This document shows, piece by piece, positions 44,029 through 54,261 of a stretch of DNA of 64,000 nucleotides. The first letter of the stretch is position 1; the number at the start of each line of letters is the position of its first letter. Below the pieces are notes generated by a model. That model saw nothing but the letters and a program-made list of their open reading frames with translations, ran no database searches and was not told the origin of the DNA. Position numbers and translations under genes: made by a program. The stretch spans positions 1 through 64,000 of the forward strand of contig CAWEFK010000022.1 in assembly GCA_963808315.1 (NCBI GenBank), written 5' to 3'. The stretch comes from Palsa-504 sp963808315. GTDB lineage: Bacteria > Actinomycetota > Actinomycetes > Streptosporangiales > Streptosporangiaceae.

Positions 44029-45397
44029 ATGATCTTCCATCCTTCACTCCGGACCTTGCGCGCGACAGCCATGACCACGGCGGTGGCGGCATCCCTCGCC
44101 GTGGGCTCAGTGGCCGCGATGGGCAGCGCGCAGGCCAGCGCAGCCGCTCCGGCGGCCCCCGCCATCCAGCGGAGCCTGAGTGCCTGGCACGCGATTCTTC
44201 GTGCCGCCGCCTTCCCAGGGGGCCCCGCAGCAGATCCTGCAGTTGGCCAAGAGCGGTGACCTCAAGGACGCCGCCCTGATCACCGAGATGGAGGCGGTGC
44301 CGCGCGCGGTCTGGTTCACCAGCGGAACCCCCGCGCAAGTTCAGCAGCAGGTTCACCTGACCATGACCGAGGCCGCCCTCGAGCGGGCCGTGCCCGTGCT
44401 GGTCGCCTACGACATCCCGGGCCGTGACTGTGCCCAGTACTCCGCGGGCGGAGCCCTGAACGAGGCCGCCTATGAGGCGTGGATCGACGGACTGGCCAAG
44501 GGCATCGGCAACGGCCAGGCGCTGGTCATCGTGGAACCGGACGCGCTGGGCAACATGCCGTCCGGTTGCGGGCTGCCGTCCTCGACGTACCCGTTCACCG
44601 ACAGCGAGCGTATCGCCGAACTGCAGTACGCGGTGAGCACGCTTGAGCACCAGCCGGGAGTGAGCGTCTACCTGGACGGCACGCACAGCGCGTGGCAGTC
44701 CGTCGGCACCATCACCCAGCGGCTGCTCGAAGCCGACGTGCAGGACGCGCAGGGTTTCTTCCTCAACGTGTCGAACTACCAGCCGACACCGGAGCTGCTG
44801 GACTACGGCACCTGGATTTCCGACTGCATCGCCATGGTCACCGACAGCTCCAACGCTGACTACAACAATCCGTCCGCGTGCGCCAGTCAGTACTACCCGG
44901 CCACGCAGTCGGACTTCAGCACGTGGGGCCTGACCACGCAGTGGTACGCGCAGAACATGGGAAACGCCGTCGCGACGACGCACTTCGTCATCGACACCAG
45001 CCGCAACGGCGACGGTCCGGACAGCATGCAGCAATACGCCGGCGCGCCCTACGACCAGCCGGCCAGCGTCGTCAGCACCCTCGCCACCGGCAACTGGTGC
45101 AACCCGCCGGAGTCCGGCCTGGGTCTGCGGCCGACCGCTAACACCGGCGTACCGCTGCTCGACGCCTACTTGTGGGTGAAGACCCCCGGGCAGTCAGATG
45201 GCCAGTGCGACGCGGCGGGAGGCGTGCGAGCCTGGGATTACAGCGACTACACGCAGCCCGGATGGCCGACCACCACCTCGGCCCAGTCGCTGTTCGACCC
45301 GCTGTGGGGCACCGATGACCCGGCCGCAGGAGACTGGTTCGGACTCCAGGCGCTCCAGCTGGCCCAGCTGGCCAGCCCCGCGCTGCCCGGATTGTAA
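44029..45397 (+). CDS. secreted GH6 cellulase (one frameshift)
   Basis: A glycoside hydrolase family 6 enzyme of about 455 residues that cuts beta-1,4-glucan with inversion. A signal peptide (TTAVAASLAVGSVAAMGSAQ) is read from 44029; near 44190 the frame shifts and the mature enzyme continues TRFFVPPPSQGAPQQILQLA. The catalytic core has VPVLVAYDIPGRDCAQYSAG with the acid Asp, VIVEPDALGNMPSGCG, FFLNVSNYQPTPELLDYG and THFVIDTSRNGDG, ending CDAAGGVRAWDYSDYTQPGW. No cellulose-binding module is attached. The LacI regulator immediately upstream probably controls it. Confidence 0.9.
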
Positions 45398-45462
45398 CCG
45401 CGAGGTCGCGCTAGCTCCTCGCCGGCCCGGGCGTGACCGGTGTCGGCGAGGAGCCGCACGTG

Positions 45463-45520
45463 AGGTACTCGATGTGCCATGGGTACCCTTGGAAGGGGTG
45501 CTACGGCACATCGAGTACCT
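45463..45520. terminator. long perfect hairpin after the cellulase gene
   Basis: Arms AGGTACTCGATGTGCC (45463-45478) and GGCACATCGAGTACCT (45505-45520) are exact reverse complements, and the 26 bases between continue the pairing imperfectly (TACCCTT with AAGGGGT around GG). It lies 66 bases after the cellulase stop and before a gene on the opposite strand, so it probably terminates transcription in both directions; its length also suits a small palindromic repeat element. Confidence 0.65.
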
Positions 45521-45663
45521 TCTCACGCCGCATTCGCGTCCCCGCCCAGCGTGATTTCCCGCGGGGGAACCGGGCTTTGGCGGCTATGCCGCGTGGCTTA
45601 CTGCCGATCAGGGTTCTGAGCTGAATGTCCGCAGCTGATGGCGGACCAGGTCCGCAGCCGGGG

Positions 45664-46320
45664 TTAGGTGTACCTGTCCTGGTCAGGGCCGCGGTCGGAC
45701 GGGCGGAGCGATAAGGCCGGGGCGGCCGGGGGCGCCGTCGGCTCGGACAGGCTGTCGGGGTAGAACTGGCGGGTCGTGGCGATCATCTCGTCTAGCGGCG
45801 GCCACCAGGGACCGTGCCGCAGCGACCCCAGGGCCTGCAGGACTCCCGCGGCCTGGGCCGCGGGCTCGGTCGCGGGGACGAACGCCACCCGGTGCGGCCG
45901 GGTCGAGCGCAGCGGACCGAGATGGAAGTCCGGGCCGGGCTCACCGCTGCCGGGTCCGGTATCGGCGGCCAGCGTCAGGTAGTAGTCGGGCAGCTCGAAC
46001 CGGCCGGCCCGCCAGGCCGACAGGGCTTGCGCCGCCGCCAGCTCGAATTCGTCCGGGCCCTGCGGCCTGGCCACGTCCCACATCGCCTGCCAGCTGACCG
46101 CCACCGCCGCCAGCGGGTCGGCGGCGACCAGCGCGTAGGGCGACGTGGCTCGCCCGGCCCGCTGCAGAGCCACCGCCGCCAGCTGGATCGCGTCGCCGTC
46201 GGGATCCTCGGGCCGGATCAGGGTCACGTTCATCGACCGGGCGATGGCGGCGAGGACCTCACCGGGCGCCGGGCTGGCCAGGACCACCACGGTGCAGGAA
46301 TTACGTCGCATCGACTTCAT
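45664..46320 (-). CDS. hypothetical protein (218 aa)
   Basis: An intact 218-residue soluble protein with no domain I recognise. It starts MKSMRRNSCTVVVLASPAPG and has an alpha/beta-looking first half (MNVTLIRPEDPDGDAIQLAA, YALVAADPLAAVAVSWQAMW), then ELPDYYLTLAADTG and a Pro-rich end. The first 60 residues could be a Rossmann-like fold. No signal peptide. It faces away from the DUF4139 gene across a 200-base gap. Codon use is that of the host. Confidence 0.7.
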   Translation of the reverse strand: MKSMRRNSCTVVVLASPAPGEVLAAIARSMNVTLIRPEDPDGDAIQLAAVALQRAGRATSPYALVAADPLAAVAVSWQAMWDVARPQGPDEFELAAAQALSAWRAGRFELPDYYLTLAADTGPGSGEPGPDFHLGPLRSTRPHRVAFVPATEPAAQAAGVLQALGSLRHGPWWPPLDEMIATTRQFYPDSLSEPTAPPAAPALSLRPSDRGPDQDRYT

Positions 46321-46526
46321 CGTAGCCGGGGGGGCCGCTTCCGGTGCTGATGCGCCCCGGACGATCGCCGCGGCCGCCGGGTCCTGGTTCGCGGGCCGCT
46401 ACCGGATTCCAGCAGGATCGAGGTCAGCCGGCCTGCCTGCCCAGCCACGTGGTGGACGATCGGCCGGGCATGTACTTGACTGGCCTGACGACGTCGCCAG
46501 GCTTCGCTGGCCCGGAAAGGAGAAAC

Positions 46527-48119
46527 GTGACTGAGAGCAGGAGTCTCGACGTGCCGGTGACGGGCGTGACGGTCTTCAGGGACGGCGCGCGCGTGGTTCG
46601 TCGCGGCCCGGTGAGCGTGCCGGCCGGGGCCCTCCCCGTGGTGATCGGCAACCTGCCCGCGACGGTGGATCCGGCGTCGGTCCGCGTCGCGGCGCGCGGG
46701 CAGGATCTGGCCCTGCTGAACGTCGAGGTGCACCGTCATTTCGGCACCGATCCGCTCCGCGACGAAACCGCGCGGCTGCGGGCGGAAGTCGACGGCTATC
46801 ACGATGAGGTCCAGGCGCTCGACGACGAGGACGCGGCCGAACAAGCGCGTCTCACCTTCTTCGGCCAGGTGTCCGAGGCGTCCGCGGCCGCACTGGCGCG
46901 GGCGCTGAGCTTTGGTCGTACCGACCACGATGACCTTTCCCGGATGGCCGGCTTCCTGTCCGCGGAAACCGGCAGCAACCTGCAGCGACGTCGCGATATC
47001 AGGGCACGTCGACGCGCCGCCCAGCGAGAGCTCGCCGCCGCCGAGCAGCGCCTGGCCGACGCCGAGCAATTCCACCGGTCGGTCGAGTTCGTCGAGGTGT
47101 CGGCGATCCTCGAGGCCGCCGCGATCACCGAGGCCGAGGTGGAGCTCTCCTATCACGTATCCGGCGCTTCCTGGCGCCCGCTTTACGACCTGAACCTCAC
47201 CGGTGAGCGATTGGCCGTCACCTACCTCGCCGAGATCACCCAGCAGACCGGGGAGGACTGGCCCGCGGTCGAGCTGACCCTGTCCACGACACGGCGCGGG
47301 CGGCACCAGAGGCTGCCGGAGCTGCACCCGTGGTACATCGGCCGACCCGCGGCCATTCCCCAGGCCATGGCGCCGGCCGGGCTGCGAGCGCGCGCCCACA
47401 GGGCGGCCGACGACGCCGCACCCGTCTTCGTGGCGGCGAGCAGCGCCGGAGCGCAGGCGGGAGCCGGGCCGGAGGTGGCGTCGCTCGTCGCCGAACCGGG
47501 CGAGTCCGGGGCCGGGCTGGTCTACCGTGTTGCGCGTCCGCTGGCGGTGCCCGCGGACGGCGGTCCGCACAAGACCACGGTGGCCAGGCTCGAACTCGAC
47601 GCCGCCCTTGACTACCTCGTGGTCCCCGTGCTGGCCGCCGAGGCCTACCTGCGGGCCACCGCCACCAACGACACGTCGCTGCTGCTGCTCCCCGGCCCCG
47701 CGCGGGTCTTTCGCGACCAGCAGTTCACCGGGGAGACGACGCTGGAAACCGTCGCCGCGGGCGAGGAGTTCGAGCTACAGCTCGGAGTGGACGACCAGAT
47801 CAGGGTGGAACGCCAACTGCGCCGCCACAGCACGAGCAAGGCGGTGATCGGAGGCACCCGCACCATCGACATCGGTTACGAGATCACGGTGCAGAATCAT
47901 CGCCCCGGCCCGGCACGGCTACGGGTGCACGACCACATCCCGGTCTCTGCGGACGGGGCCATCAAGGTGCGGCCACGCGAGCTGAGCCCGGAGCCGGCCA
48001 CGCAGGACGACCTGGGAGAACTCGTCTGGGACCTGTCGCTCGAGGGTGGCCAGACCGGGACCATCAGGTACCGGTTCACCGTCGAGCATCCGGCGCAGGT
48101 GACCGTCGTCGGCCTGTAG
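46527..48119 (+). CDS. DUF4139 (mucoidy-inhibitor MuiA-like) protein
   Basis: The 530-residue protein has the N-terminal DUF4140-like start (PVTGVTVFRDGARVVRRGPV), a central coiled coil (ARRRAAQRELAAAEQRLADA) and the C-terminal DUF4139 beta domain (ELSYHVSGASWRPLYDLNLT, AEITQQTGEDWPAVELTLST, GYEITVQNHRPGPARLRVHD, DLSLEGGQTGTIRYRFTVEH). Distant relatives were named for effects on mucoidy, but the biochemical role is unknown. No signal peptide is seen. The GTG at 46527 is preceded by AAAGGAG. Confidence 0.88.
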   Translation: MTESRSLDVPVTGVTVFRDGARVVRRGPVSVPAGALPVVIGNLPATVDPASVRVAARGQDLALLNVEVHRHFGTDPLRDETARLRAEVDGYHDEVQALDDEDAAEQARLTFFGQVSEASAAALARALSFGRTDHDDLSRMAGFLSAETGSNLQRRRDIRARRRAAQRELAAAEQRLADAEQFHRSVEFVEVSAILEAAAITEAEVELSYHVSGASWRPLYDLNLTGERLAVTYLAEITQQTGEDWPAVELTLSTTRRGRHQRLPELHPWYIGRPAAIPQAMAPAGLRARAHRAADDAAPVFVAASSAGAQAGAGPEVASLVAEPGESGAGLVYRVARPLAVPADGGPHKTTVARLELDAALDYLVVPVLAAEAYLRATATNDTSLLLLPGPARVFRDQQFTGETTLETVAAGEEFELQLGVDDQIRVERQLRRHSTSKAVIGGTRTIDIGYEITVQNHRPGPARLRVHDHIPVSADGAIKVRPRELSPEPATQDDLGELVWDLSLEGGQTGTIRYRFTVEHPAQVTVVGL

Positions 48120-48187
48120 CGCCGACAGGCCGGGCCCGGCCTGTCGGCGGGCCCGGCCTGTCGGCAGCGCCCGGTCAGGCCGCCCGG

Positions 48188-48738
48188 TCAGGCCGAATTG
48201 AGGGGGACCGATACCGGGCTGACGGCACAGGTGAGGTCGGCGCGGATGGTGGCGCCGGGAGAAACGGTGACCGGCACCGGGCGGCACCGGAGCAAGGACG
48301 GTACTCGCAGGACGTAGCGGCCCGGCTCGACCTGCAGGAAGTAACGGCCGTCGGCCCCGGTCACGGAGCTGGAGATGCCCCGGGCACCGACCGGGTCGGC
48401 TTGCACCCTGACGTCGGCCAGCGGATGCGGACTACAGGCGTGGGCGATCGGATCGACCGGGCAGGCTGGGGTGACCTTGACGACGCCGTAGACCATCGCG
48501 GCCGGGGCGGACGCGGCCGGGGCGGACGTGGTCGGGGCGGACGTGGTCGGGGTAGTCGCGGCCGGGGCGGACGCGGCCGGGGTAGTCGCGGCCGGGGCGG
48601 ACGCGGCCGGGGCGGACGCAGCCGGGGCGGACGCGGTAGACGCGGCCGGGGTGGACGAGTAGACGCGCAGGACATGGTGAGCAGGACGGCGGCCACGGGC
48701 ACCAGCCGCAGGAGGTTCGGACCCACCGGTCGCGTCAT
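48188..48738 (-). CDS. lipoprotein with repeat linker and CarboxypepD-reg-like domain (one frameshift)
   Basis: About 183 residues. The start RLVPVAAVLLTMSCAST is a lipoprotein signal with lipobox-like MSC. The frame breaks just after it; one base over, an Ala/Pro/Ser/Thr linker (SAPAASAPAAT-type repeats) runs for about 45 residues into the frame reading MVYGVVKVTPACPVDP. The C-terminal domain (PLADVRVQADPVGA, SVTGADGRYFLQVEPGRYVL) looks like the beta-sandwich regulatory domain found after carboxypeptidases and in Cna-B-like surface modules. It ends PVSVPLNSA. The role is unknown; it sits between two genes of secreted or envelope type. Confidence 0.65.
48498..48660 (-). repeat. tandem repeats coding an Ala/Pro linker
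   Basis: About eleven imperfect copies of a 12-15 base unit (GGCCGGGGCGGACGC on the plus strand, with GGTCGGGGCGGACGT variants) lie in the linker of the lipoprotein gene. In the correct frame they encode SAPAA, ATTPA or TTSAP units. Confidence 0.8.
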
Positions 48739-48853
48739 GGTCACCTTGTTGAGACGGGCCGGGCGGGCCGGCGGTTCCCCCGGGGACAGGAAACCCGGGC
48801 GGGCCGGTAGATCACTTCCGGCCCGCCCGGGGATTAGCTGACTGCCTTTGCGG

Positions 48854-51391
48854 TCAGCCTTGGAGCTTCCACAAACCGCGGCCGTGGGTAGCCACCAGCA
48901 GATAGCCCTGGTCGGGCGACACGGCCAGGGCAAGCGCCGGCGCGTCCGGCAGGTCGTGGCCGAGCCGATGCCAGGTGCCGACAGCGCCGATCCCGGTCGA
49001 GAACACCCCGATGTCGGTGCTGACGACCAGCTGGTGGTCCCACAGGACCGAGCTGTCGGTGGGCACGTCGGGCAGGTTGCCGCTGATATCGGTCCAGGTG
49101 GCGCCGCCGTTTAGCGAGGCGAAGACGTGGCCGACACCGCCGCCGGGGATCCAGTGGCGGGAGAAGGCTCCGTAGGTGACCACCACGTAGGCCGGGTTGG
49201 CCGGGTCGATGGTGAAGGACGTCGGAATCCGGTTCGGCAGCACCGCCGAATGCACGGTGTGCCAGGTCCCGCCGTAGTTGGTGTCGATGCCCGAGGTGAA
49301 GGGCGTCGCTCCGGCCGGGTTGCAACCGCTGCCGCACCAGCCCGCGTAGGTCACCGCCCCGCTGTCCGCGATGGCGTTGATCGTGTTGCCGGCGCCGGTG
49401 TCGTGCACCGGCTTCCAGTCACAAGCGGTGGCCGAGCAGGTGGTCCCCCAGCCCTTCGACTGGTTATCCCAGACGAACTCGCCGCCGGCCACCCAGTGGT
49501 TGCTGTTCTTGATGTCCGCGCTGATCGGAGCGATGAAGCGCGGGTTCGGGTCGCACGGCGAGGACGTGTAGATCGGGTTGTCGCAGGACGGCGAGATGGT
49601 CGAATACGCCGACGTGCTGCCGTCGGACCTGCCGCCGTCGACGGTGGACGCCATGGACATGTCGACGTACTCGTTCACCGCCTTATTTCCGTTGGCCGGA
49701 TCGACGATGACGTCGCCGCCGTCACCACCCATGGGCGAGACCATGTCGCTGGCTCCGGGCTTCAGCAGCCCGGTGCCGTTGTCCTGCATGCCACCCCAGA
49801 TGTCGTCGCCGCCCGCGACCTGGCCGATGCCGACGGCGTAGTACTGCAGGGTGTGCAGGGTGGCGTTCAGGTCACGCCACTTCACCACGCCGGCCGCGGC
49901 GAGCGGATGGGCGTAGACACCGCCGTCGTCGCCGGTGTACAGCGTGCCTCCGCTGATCGCCAGCGCGTGCTGGTCGGCGTGCACGGTGTCCGGGCAGGTG
50001 TCCTTGGCCGGGATCACGCTCCAGCAGGCGTAGGGGAAGTTCCAGTACGGGCCGGTGGTGGTCCAGCTGGTGCCGGCGTTGGTGGTCTCGTAGACCTCCT
50101 CGAGGTCGACGAAGACGTGCGCGCTGTTGGCCGGGTCGACGATGATCGCCTGGTTGTACCACGCCTGGACGCCGGGGTCTTCGCCCGACAGCGCGAGGGC
50201 CGAGTTGGAGTTGGCGAACGTGGTGGCGTCCGCAATCAGCTTCCACGGGCCGGTCAGGCTGCCGTTGGCCGACTCGTACACGCCCTTGAGCGCGACCGTG
50301 GCGGAGGATTCGACCACGGCGTAGAGCACGTGGCCGTCGGCCGAGTAGGCGAATGTCGTCCGGCCGAGGTCGGTGGCGCCCGCCAGGTCACCGGTGAGCG
50401 TGAGCCGGCTGAAGGTCAGGCCGCCGTCGGTGGACTGGTAGAAACCGTTGTACGTGGTGTCCCCGGCCGAGGTGCCGCCGCGCCAGCCGAGGGCCGCGAT
50501 GACGACCTTGGCGTTGGTGCCCGGCTGAACCTTGACGTCGGTGATGAACGAGGTGCGGTACGGCGAGTTCGCCGGGTTCGGGTCCGGCTTCAGCACCGTC
50601 GTCCAGTTGGAGTTCAGGTTGGCGGCCGAACGCCGCAGCAGCCCCTGGCTGGTGGCCGCGTAGACGTGCCCCTGCCCGTCAAAGGTGAGCTGGTACATCA
50701 GGTCGTTCGGCAGCGCGTTGCCGACCAGCTTCCAGGTCCGGCCGTGGTCCGCGGAACGGTAGACGCCGTTGCCTGTGAACGCGTCCGCGTTGGTGTTCGC
50801 CTCGCCGGTGCCCACCCAGACCGAGTGATCGGCCGGGTTGACCGCCAGCGCCCCGATCGAAAGATCGTTCTGGCCGTCGAAGACCGGGGTCCAGTGCGAG
50901 CCGCCGTCGGTGGAGCGCCACACGCCGCCGCCCGCCGCCCCGGCGTAGATGGTCGAACCGTCGACGGCCAGCGCCGTCACCCGCCCGGCCACCAGGCCCG
51001 CGCCTCCGCTGGAGTTCGACCAGGTCGGGTCCCGGTAACCGAGGGCGTCGGAGTTGTACGGCTGGTCCGTGACCTCTTGCCAGCGGCCGCCGCGGTAACT
51101 CAGGCCGTTGGCCTGGGTGACCGCGGCCGTGAAGGCGGCCGCGCTCACCGAGAGCGCGGGAGCGGTCCGGATCGCGGCGTACTGCTCCGAGCTGTCCATG
51201 ATTTCTTCGGATTCGCCACCGCCGTCGTCGCTGGCATTGGCGTGAATCTTGGGTTGGGCGGCGGGGATCAGGCCGGCCGGTCCGCGGTACGGTGCCGCGG
51301 CCGAGGCGGACGGCACGAACGCCATCGTGGCCAGGGCGAGCACCGAACCGGCCGCCACGATGAGGCGGCTCGGCTTTCGGTAAAAGCGCAT
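48854..51391 (-). CDS. large secreted Asp-box beta-propeller protein (sialidase/xyloglucanase-like)
   Basis: An intact 845-residue exported protein. The signal peptide is LIVAAGSVLALATMAFVPSA with a likely AxA cut site. At least five Asp-box (BNR-like) motifs are visible: STDGGSHWTPV, SADHGRTWKLV, STDGGLTFSRL, TTNAGTSWTTT and LNGGATWTDI. These mark seven-bladed propellers like those of sialidases, GH74 xyloglucanases and Vps10-type proteins; the sialidase FRIP motif is not seen. The end LLVATHGRGLWKL is typical. Given the nearby cellulases a polysaccharide substrate is possible, but a non-enzymatic role is not excluded. The start ATG 51391 precedes the signal directly. Confidence 0.82.
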   Translation of the reverse strand: MRFYRKPSRLIVAAGSVLALATMAFVPSASAAAPYRGPAGLIPAAQPKIHANASDDGGGESEEIMDSSEQYAAIRTAPALSVSAAAFTAAVTQANGLSYRGGRWQEVTDQPYNSDALGYRDPTWSNSSGGAGLVAGRVTALAVDGSTIYAGAAGGGVWRSTDGGSHWTPVFDGQNDLSIGALAVNPADHSVWVGTGEANTNADAFTGNGVYRSADHGRTWKLVGNALPNDLMYQLTFDGQGHVYAATSQGLLRRSAANLNSNWTTVLKPDPNPANSPYRTSFITDVKVQPGTNAKVVIAALGWRGGTSAGDTTYNGFYQSTDGGLTFSRLTLTGDLAGATDLGRTTFAYSADGHVLYAVVESSATVALKGVYESANGSLTGPWKLIADATTFANSNSALALSGEDPGVQAWYNQAIIVDPANSAHVFVDLEEVYETTNAGTSWTTTGPYWNFPYACWSVIPAKDTCPDTVHADQHALAISGGTLYTGDDGGVYAHPLAAAGVVKWRDLNATLHTLQYYAVGIGQVAGGDDIWGGMQDNGTGLLKPGASDMVSPMGGDGGDVIVDPANGNKAVNEYVDMSMASTVDGGRSDGSTSAYSTISPSCDNPIYTSSPCDPNPRFIAPISADIKNSNHWVAGGEFVWDNQSKGWGTTCSATACDWKPVHDTGAGNTINAIADSGAVTYAGWCGSGCNPAGATPFTSGIDTNYGGTWHTVHSAVLPNRIPTSFTIDPANPAYVVVTYGAFSRHWIPGGGVGHVFASLNGGATWTDISGNLPDVPTDSSVLWDHQLVVSTDIGVFSTGIGAVGTWHRLGHDLPDAPALALAVSPDQGYLLVATHGRGLWKLQG

Positions 51392-51602
51392 GGGTTTCCA
51401 ATCTGGACGGAGCACGACGGCCGTCCAGCGCAGCTCTGGGCCGAACGGCCGTAGCCATCGAGGCCACACACTACGGCACAATTTATTCCCGTACTAGCCG
51501 TCGAGACGCGTTTAATTTTGCGGAAACCAACAGTACTTTTGACCAGATTTACGCGTATATTTCCGGATTTCGACGTTCAACTCGATCGGAAAGGCACACC
51601 GG
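51392..51602. other. AT-richer promoter gap
   Basis: About 210 bases with an AT-rich core (51480-51570) that should carry the promoter of the Asp-box protein gene (minus strand, reading left). It also holds the 3' end region of the PLP-enzyme operon. No hairpin or gene is obvious. Confidence 0.4.
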
Positions 51603-52788
51603 CTAGCTGGCCCGGACACACCCGAGCTGGCCGAGGGCCTGGTCCAGGTCGGCGATGAGCTCGTCGCAGTCCTCCAGGCCGATCGAGAGCCGGAGCAGCG
51701 AGTCCTCGACGGCGAGCGGCGAGCCGGCCGTGGTGCAGTGGGTCATCCGGGCCGGCTGCTCGATCAGCGACTCCACGCCGCCGAGCGACACGGCCAGGGT
51801 GAAGACTCCGGTGCGCTCGCACACCAGGCCCGCCGCGTCCGCGTCGCCGGCTACCACCAGCGAGATCACCCCGGCGAAGCCGTGCCGCATCTGCTTGGCG
51901 GCGAGCGCGTGACCGGGATGGCCGGGCAGCCCGGGATAGTGCACCTGCCGCACGGCCGGGTGCCCGTCGAGGAACTCCGCTACCCGCTGGGCGCTCTCGC
52001 AGATCTGCCGCATCCGGACCGGCAGCGTCTTGATCCCCCGCTGGGTCAGCCACGCCTCCTGCGGCGCCGCCATGGTGCCCAGCATCCCGACGTGAGCCCT
52101 GATCTGCTCGCCGGTGTCCGGATCGGCCGCGATCACCGCGCCGCCGCTGACGTCGGCGTGCCCGCCCAGGTACTTGGTGGTGGAGTGGACCACGACATCG
52201 GCCCCGAGCGCCAGCGGCTGCTGCAGGTAGGGCGAGGCGAAGGTGGAGTCCACCACCAGATAGGCCCCGTGCCTCGTGCGCCAGCGCGGCCACGGCGGAG
52301 ATATCGGTGATCTTCAGCAGCGGATTGGACGGGCTCTCGGCCCAGATCAGGCAGGTATTAGGCCGAACGGCGGCCGCCACAGCGTCCAGATCGCGCATGT
52401 CCACCGCGGTGTGCGCAAGCCCCCACCGGGAGTAGACCTCCGACACCAGATCCCAGGTTCCGCCGTAGACGTTGTCCGGGATGACGATGTGCGCCCCGGA
52501 CCGGCCCAGCGCCTGGAGCACGGTGGTGATGGCGGCCATGCCCGAGGCCACCGCCACGGCGCAGGCCCCGCCCTCCAGCGAGGCCAGGCACTCCTCAAGC
52601 GCCGCGCGGGTCGGGTTGGCGATCCGCGAATAGTCCCAGCCGGTCTCCACCGGCCGGGCGTGCGGCCGGACGAAGGTCGACGCCTGGTAGACCGGGGTGG
52701 TCACCGAGCCGTTGTGCCGGGCCGGGTCGTGACCGGCGTGCACCGCGCGGGTGGCGAAGGCGGCGGCCTGGGCACGCTGGGACGTCAT
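51603..52788 (-). CDS. Cys/Met-metabolism PLP enzyme (cystathionine gamma-synthase/lyase type), one frameshift
   Basis: About 394 residues of the Cys/Met metabolism PLP-dependent family. Motifs: YQASTFVRPHARPVETGWDY, YSRIANPTRAALEECLASLE, AVASGMAAITTVLQALG, WAESPSNPLLKITDI, and the PLP Lys in VVVHSTTKYLGGHADVSGG. The frame breaks near 52265, after AHEAR and before MVDSTFASPYLQQPLA. Members do gamma-replacement or gamma-elimination on homoserine esters, cystathionine or methionine. It is last in the Rieske/FAD operon and its ATG overlaps the ferredoxin stop (ATGA), so it may process a sulfur amino acid released by that pathway. Confidence 0.88.
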
Positions 52789-53114
52789 TCGGCGGTCTCC
52801 TTCGCACGAGCGGGTTCGGCGGTGACGAACACCAGTCCGTTCCGTATGTGAACGGGGTAGACCTGGACCGGCGCGGCGGCCGGCGGTCCGGTGGGCTGGC
52901 CGGTGCGCACGTCGAAGGTGGCGCCGTGCAGCGGGCATTCGACCTCGCAGCCCTCCAGCCAGCCGTCGGACAGGTAAGCGTCGGCATGGCTGCAGCGGTC
53001 CGCGAGCGCGTACAGCTCACCGTCGGCGTTGAACACCGCGATCCGGCCCTGGGCCGTCGTCACCACGGCCACCTCGCCGGGCGGCAGCTCGGCCAGCGGG
53101 CAGACCTCGATCAC
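52785..53114 (-). CDS. Rieske-type [2Fe-2S] ferredoxin
   Basis: A 109-residue Rieske ferredoxin that would pass electrons to the oxygenase. The cluster ligands are in DRCSHADAYLSDG (Cys-x-His) and VECPLHGATFDVRTG (Cys-x2-His). It ends VTAEPARAKETAE. The GTG at 53114 overlaps the stop of the oxygenase alpha gene (GTGA) and its own stop overlaps the next ATG, showing tight translational coupling. A ferredoxin reductase is not encoded in the operon. Confidence 0.9.
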   Translation of the reverse strand: MIEVCPLAELPPGEVAVVTTAQGRIAVFNADGELYALADRCSHADAYLSDGWLEGCEVECPLHGATFDVRTGQPTGPPAAAPVQVYPVHIRNGLVFVTAEPARAKETAE

Positions 53115-54261
53115 GGCTGGGCCGCCAGGCCCATGGCGTCGCGGTACCAGCGGTAATACCAGCGGCCGATGATCTCCTGCTCGAGCGGCACCAGCACGCC
53201 GCCGTCGCGGTAGGCGCGGGATTTCATGTTCGGCTGGCACCCTTCGGAGGCGGTGAAGTCCTGCATGTTGACCCGGTGGAACAACTCCACCGTGTCGCTA
53301 ATGTCGTACCCGGTCCGCGGCGAGGGTCTCGGGCGGGAACAGCCATTCGCACACCACCCGGGTGGTTTCCGGGCCGAGCATCTCGAAGCGGTGCACGATG
53401 ACGTGGTCGGGCAGCAGGGAGATGGCGCAGTTCGGCCGGACGATCATGCCGTAGTACTTGCGGTCGTCGTCGTCGGCCAGGCCCGGGATGCGGGGCAGCC
53501 GCGCGGTGCCGCTGACCGAGAAGGAGGCCTTGCCGTCGGCGAACACGTAGCCGCCGGGATCGTAGCCCGCGCCGCTGCCGCCGGTCAGCGCGCGGAACTG
53601 GGGCAGCGTGTCCACCAGCTCGGGGTGGATGGTGCCGCAGTGGTAGCACTCCTGGAAGTTCTCCTGGATGATCTTCCAGTTGGCGGCGACGTCGTAGCTG
53701 ACCCGCCGGCCGAGGACCAGGTCGGCCAGGCCGTAGCGGGCGAACTTGGCCCGGTCGCCGCCGAGGCGGTAGTCCAGCTGGGCCCAGAGCTGGTCGGCCA
53801 GCGGTTCGGGATCGGCGGCCAGGCTGAGCCAGACCAGGCCGTGCCACTCGGTCAGGTGGACCGGGTGCAGGCCGTACTCGGCCTTGTCGATGGTCTCCAT
53901 CGACTGCCAGTTCGGCGCGGTGATCAGCCGGCCGTCCAGCTGGTAGGTCCAGGCGTGGTACGGACAGCGGATGGCCCGGCCCACGTCACCGGACTCGGTG
54001 CGGCACAGCTGGGAGCCGCGGTGCCGGCAGACGTTGAGGAAGGCCCGCAGCACCCGGTCGCGGCCGCGCACCACGATGACGCTCTCGTCGGCCAGCTGCG
54101 TCCGGACGAAACGGCCGGGGGCGGGCAGGTCCTCGCCGCGGCACACGTACATCCACTGCTGGCTGAAGATGTTCCGCTTCTCCAGCTCGAAGACGTCCGG
54201 GTCGGTGTAGTAGTGAGCCGGGCAGCGTCGGCATGAACACGGCGCGGGGGTCGATGGTCAC
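53111..54261 (-). CDS. Rieske non-heme iron oxygenase alpha subunit (two frameshifts)
   Basis: About 383 residues of the ring-hydroxylating/quaternary-ammonium oxygenase family. Reading frames join as VTIDPRAVFMPTLP, then YYTDPDVFELEKRNIFSQQW, then a long intact part: the Rieske cluster in NVCRHRGSQLCRTE and RCPYHAWTYQLDG, and the mononuclear iron site in NWKIIQENFQECYHCGTIHP. The last piece, YDISDTVELFHRVNMQDFTA and GRWYYRWYRDAMG, needs a second shift near 53320. The NFQECYHC spacing and partner genes resemble GbcA-type glycine betaine, stachydrine or carnitine oxygenases more than aromatic ones. Confidence 0.88.

Noticed and set aside
49127..51454. 775-codon plus-strand frame opposite the Asp-box protein gene
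   Set aside because: Low-complexity Val/Gly/Arg protein without motifs; the minus strand encodes a signal peptide and repeated Asp boxes.
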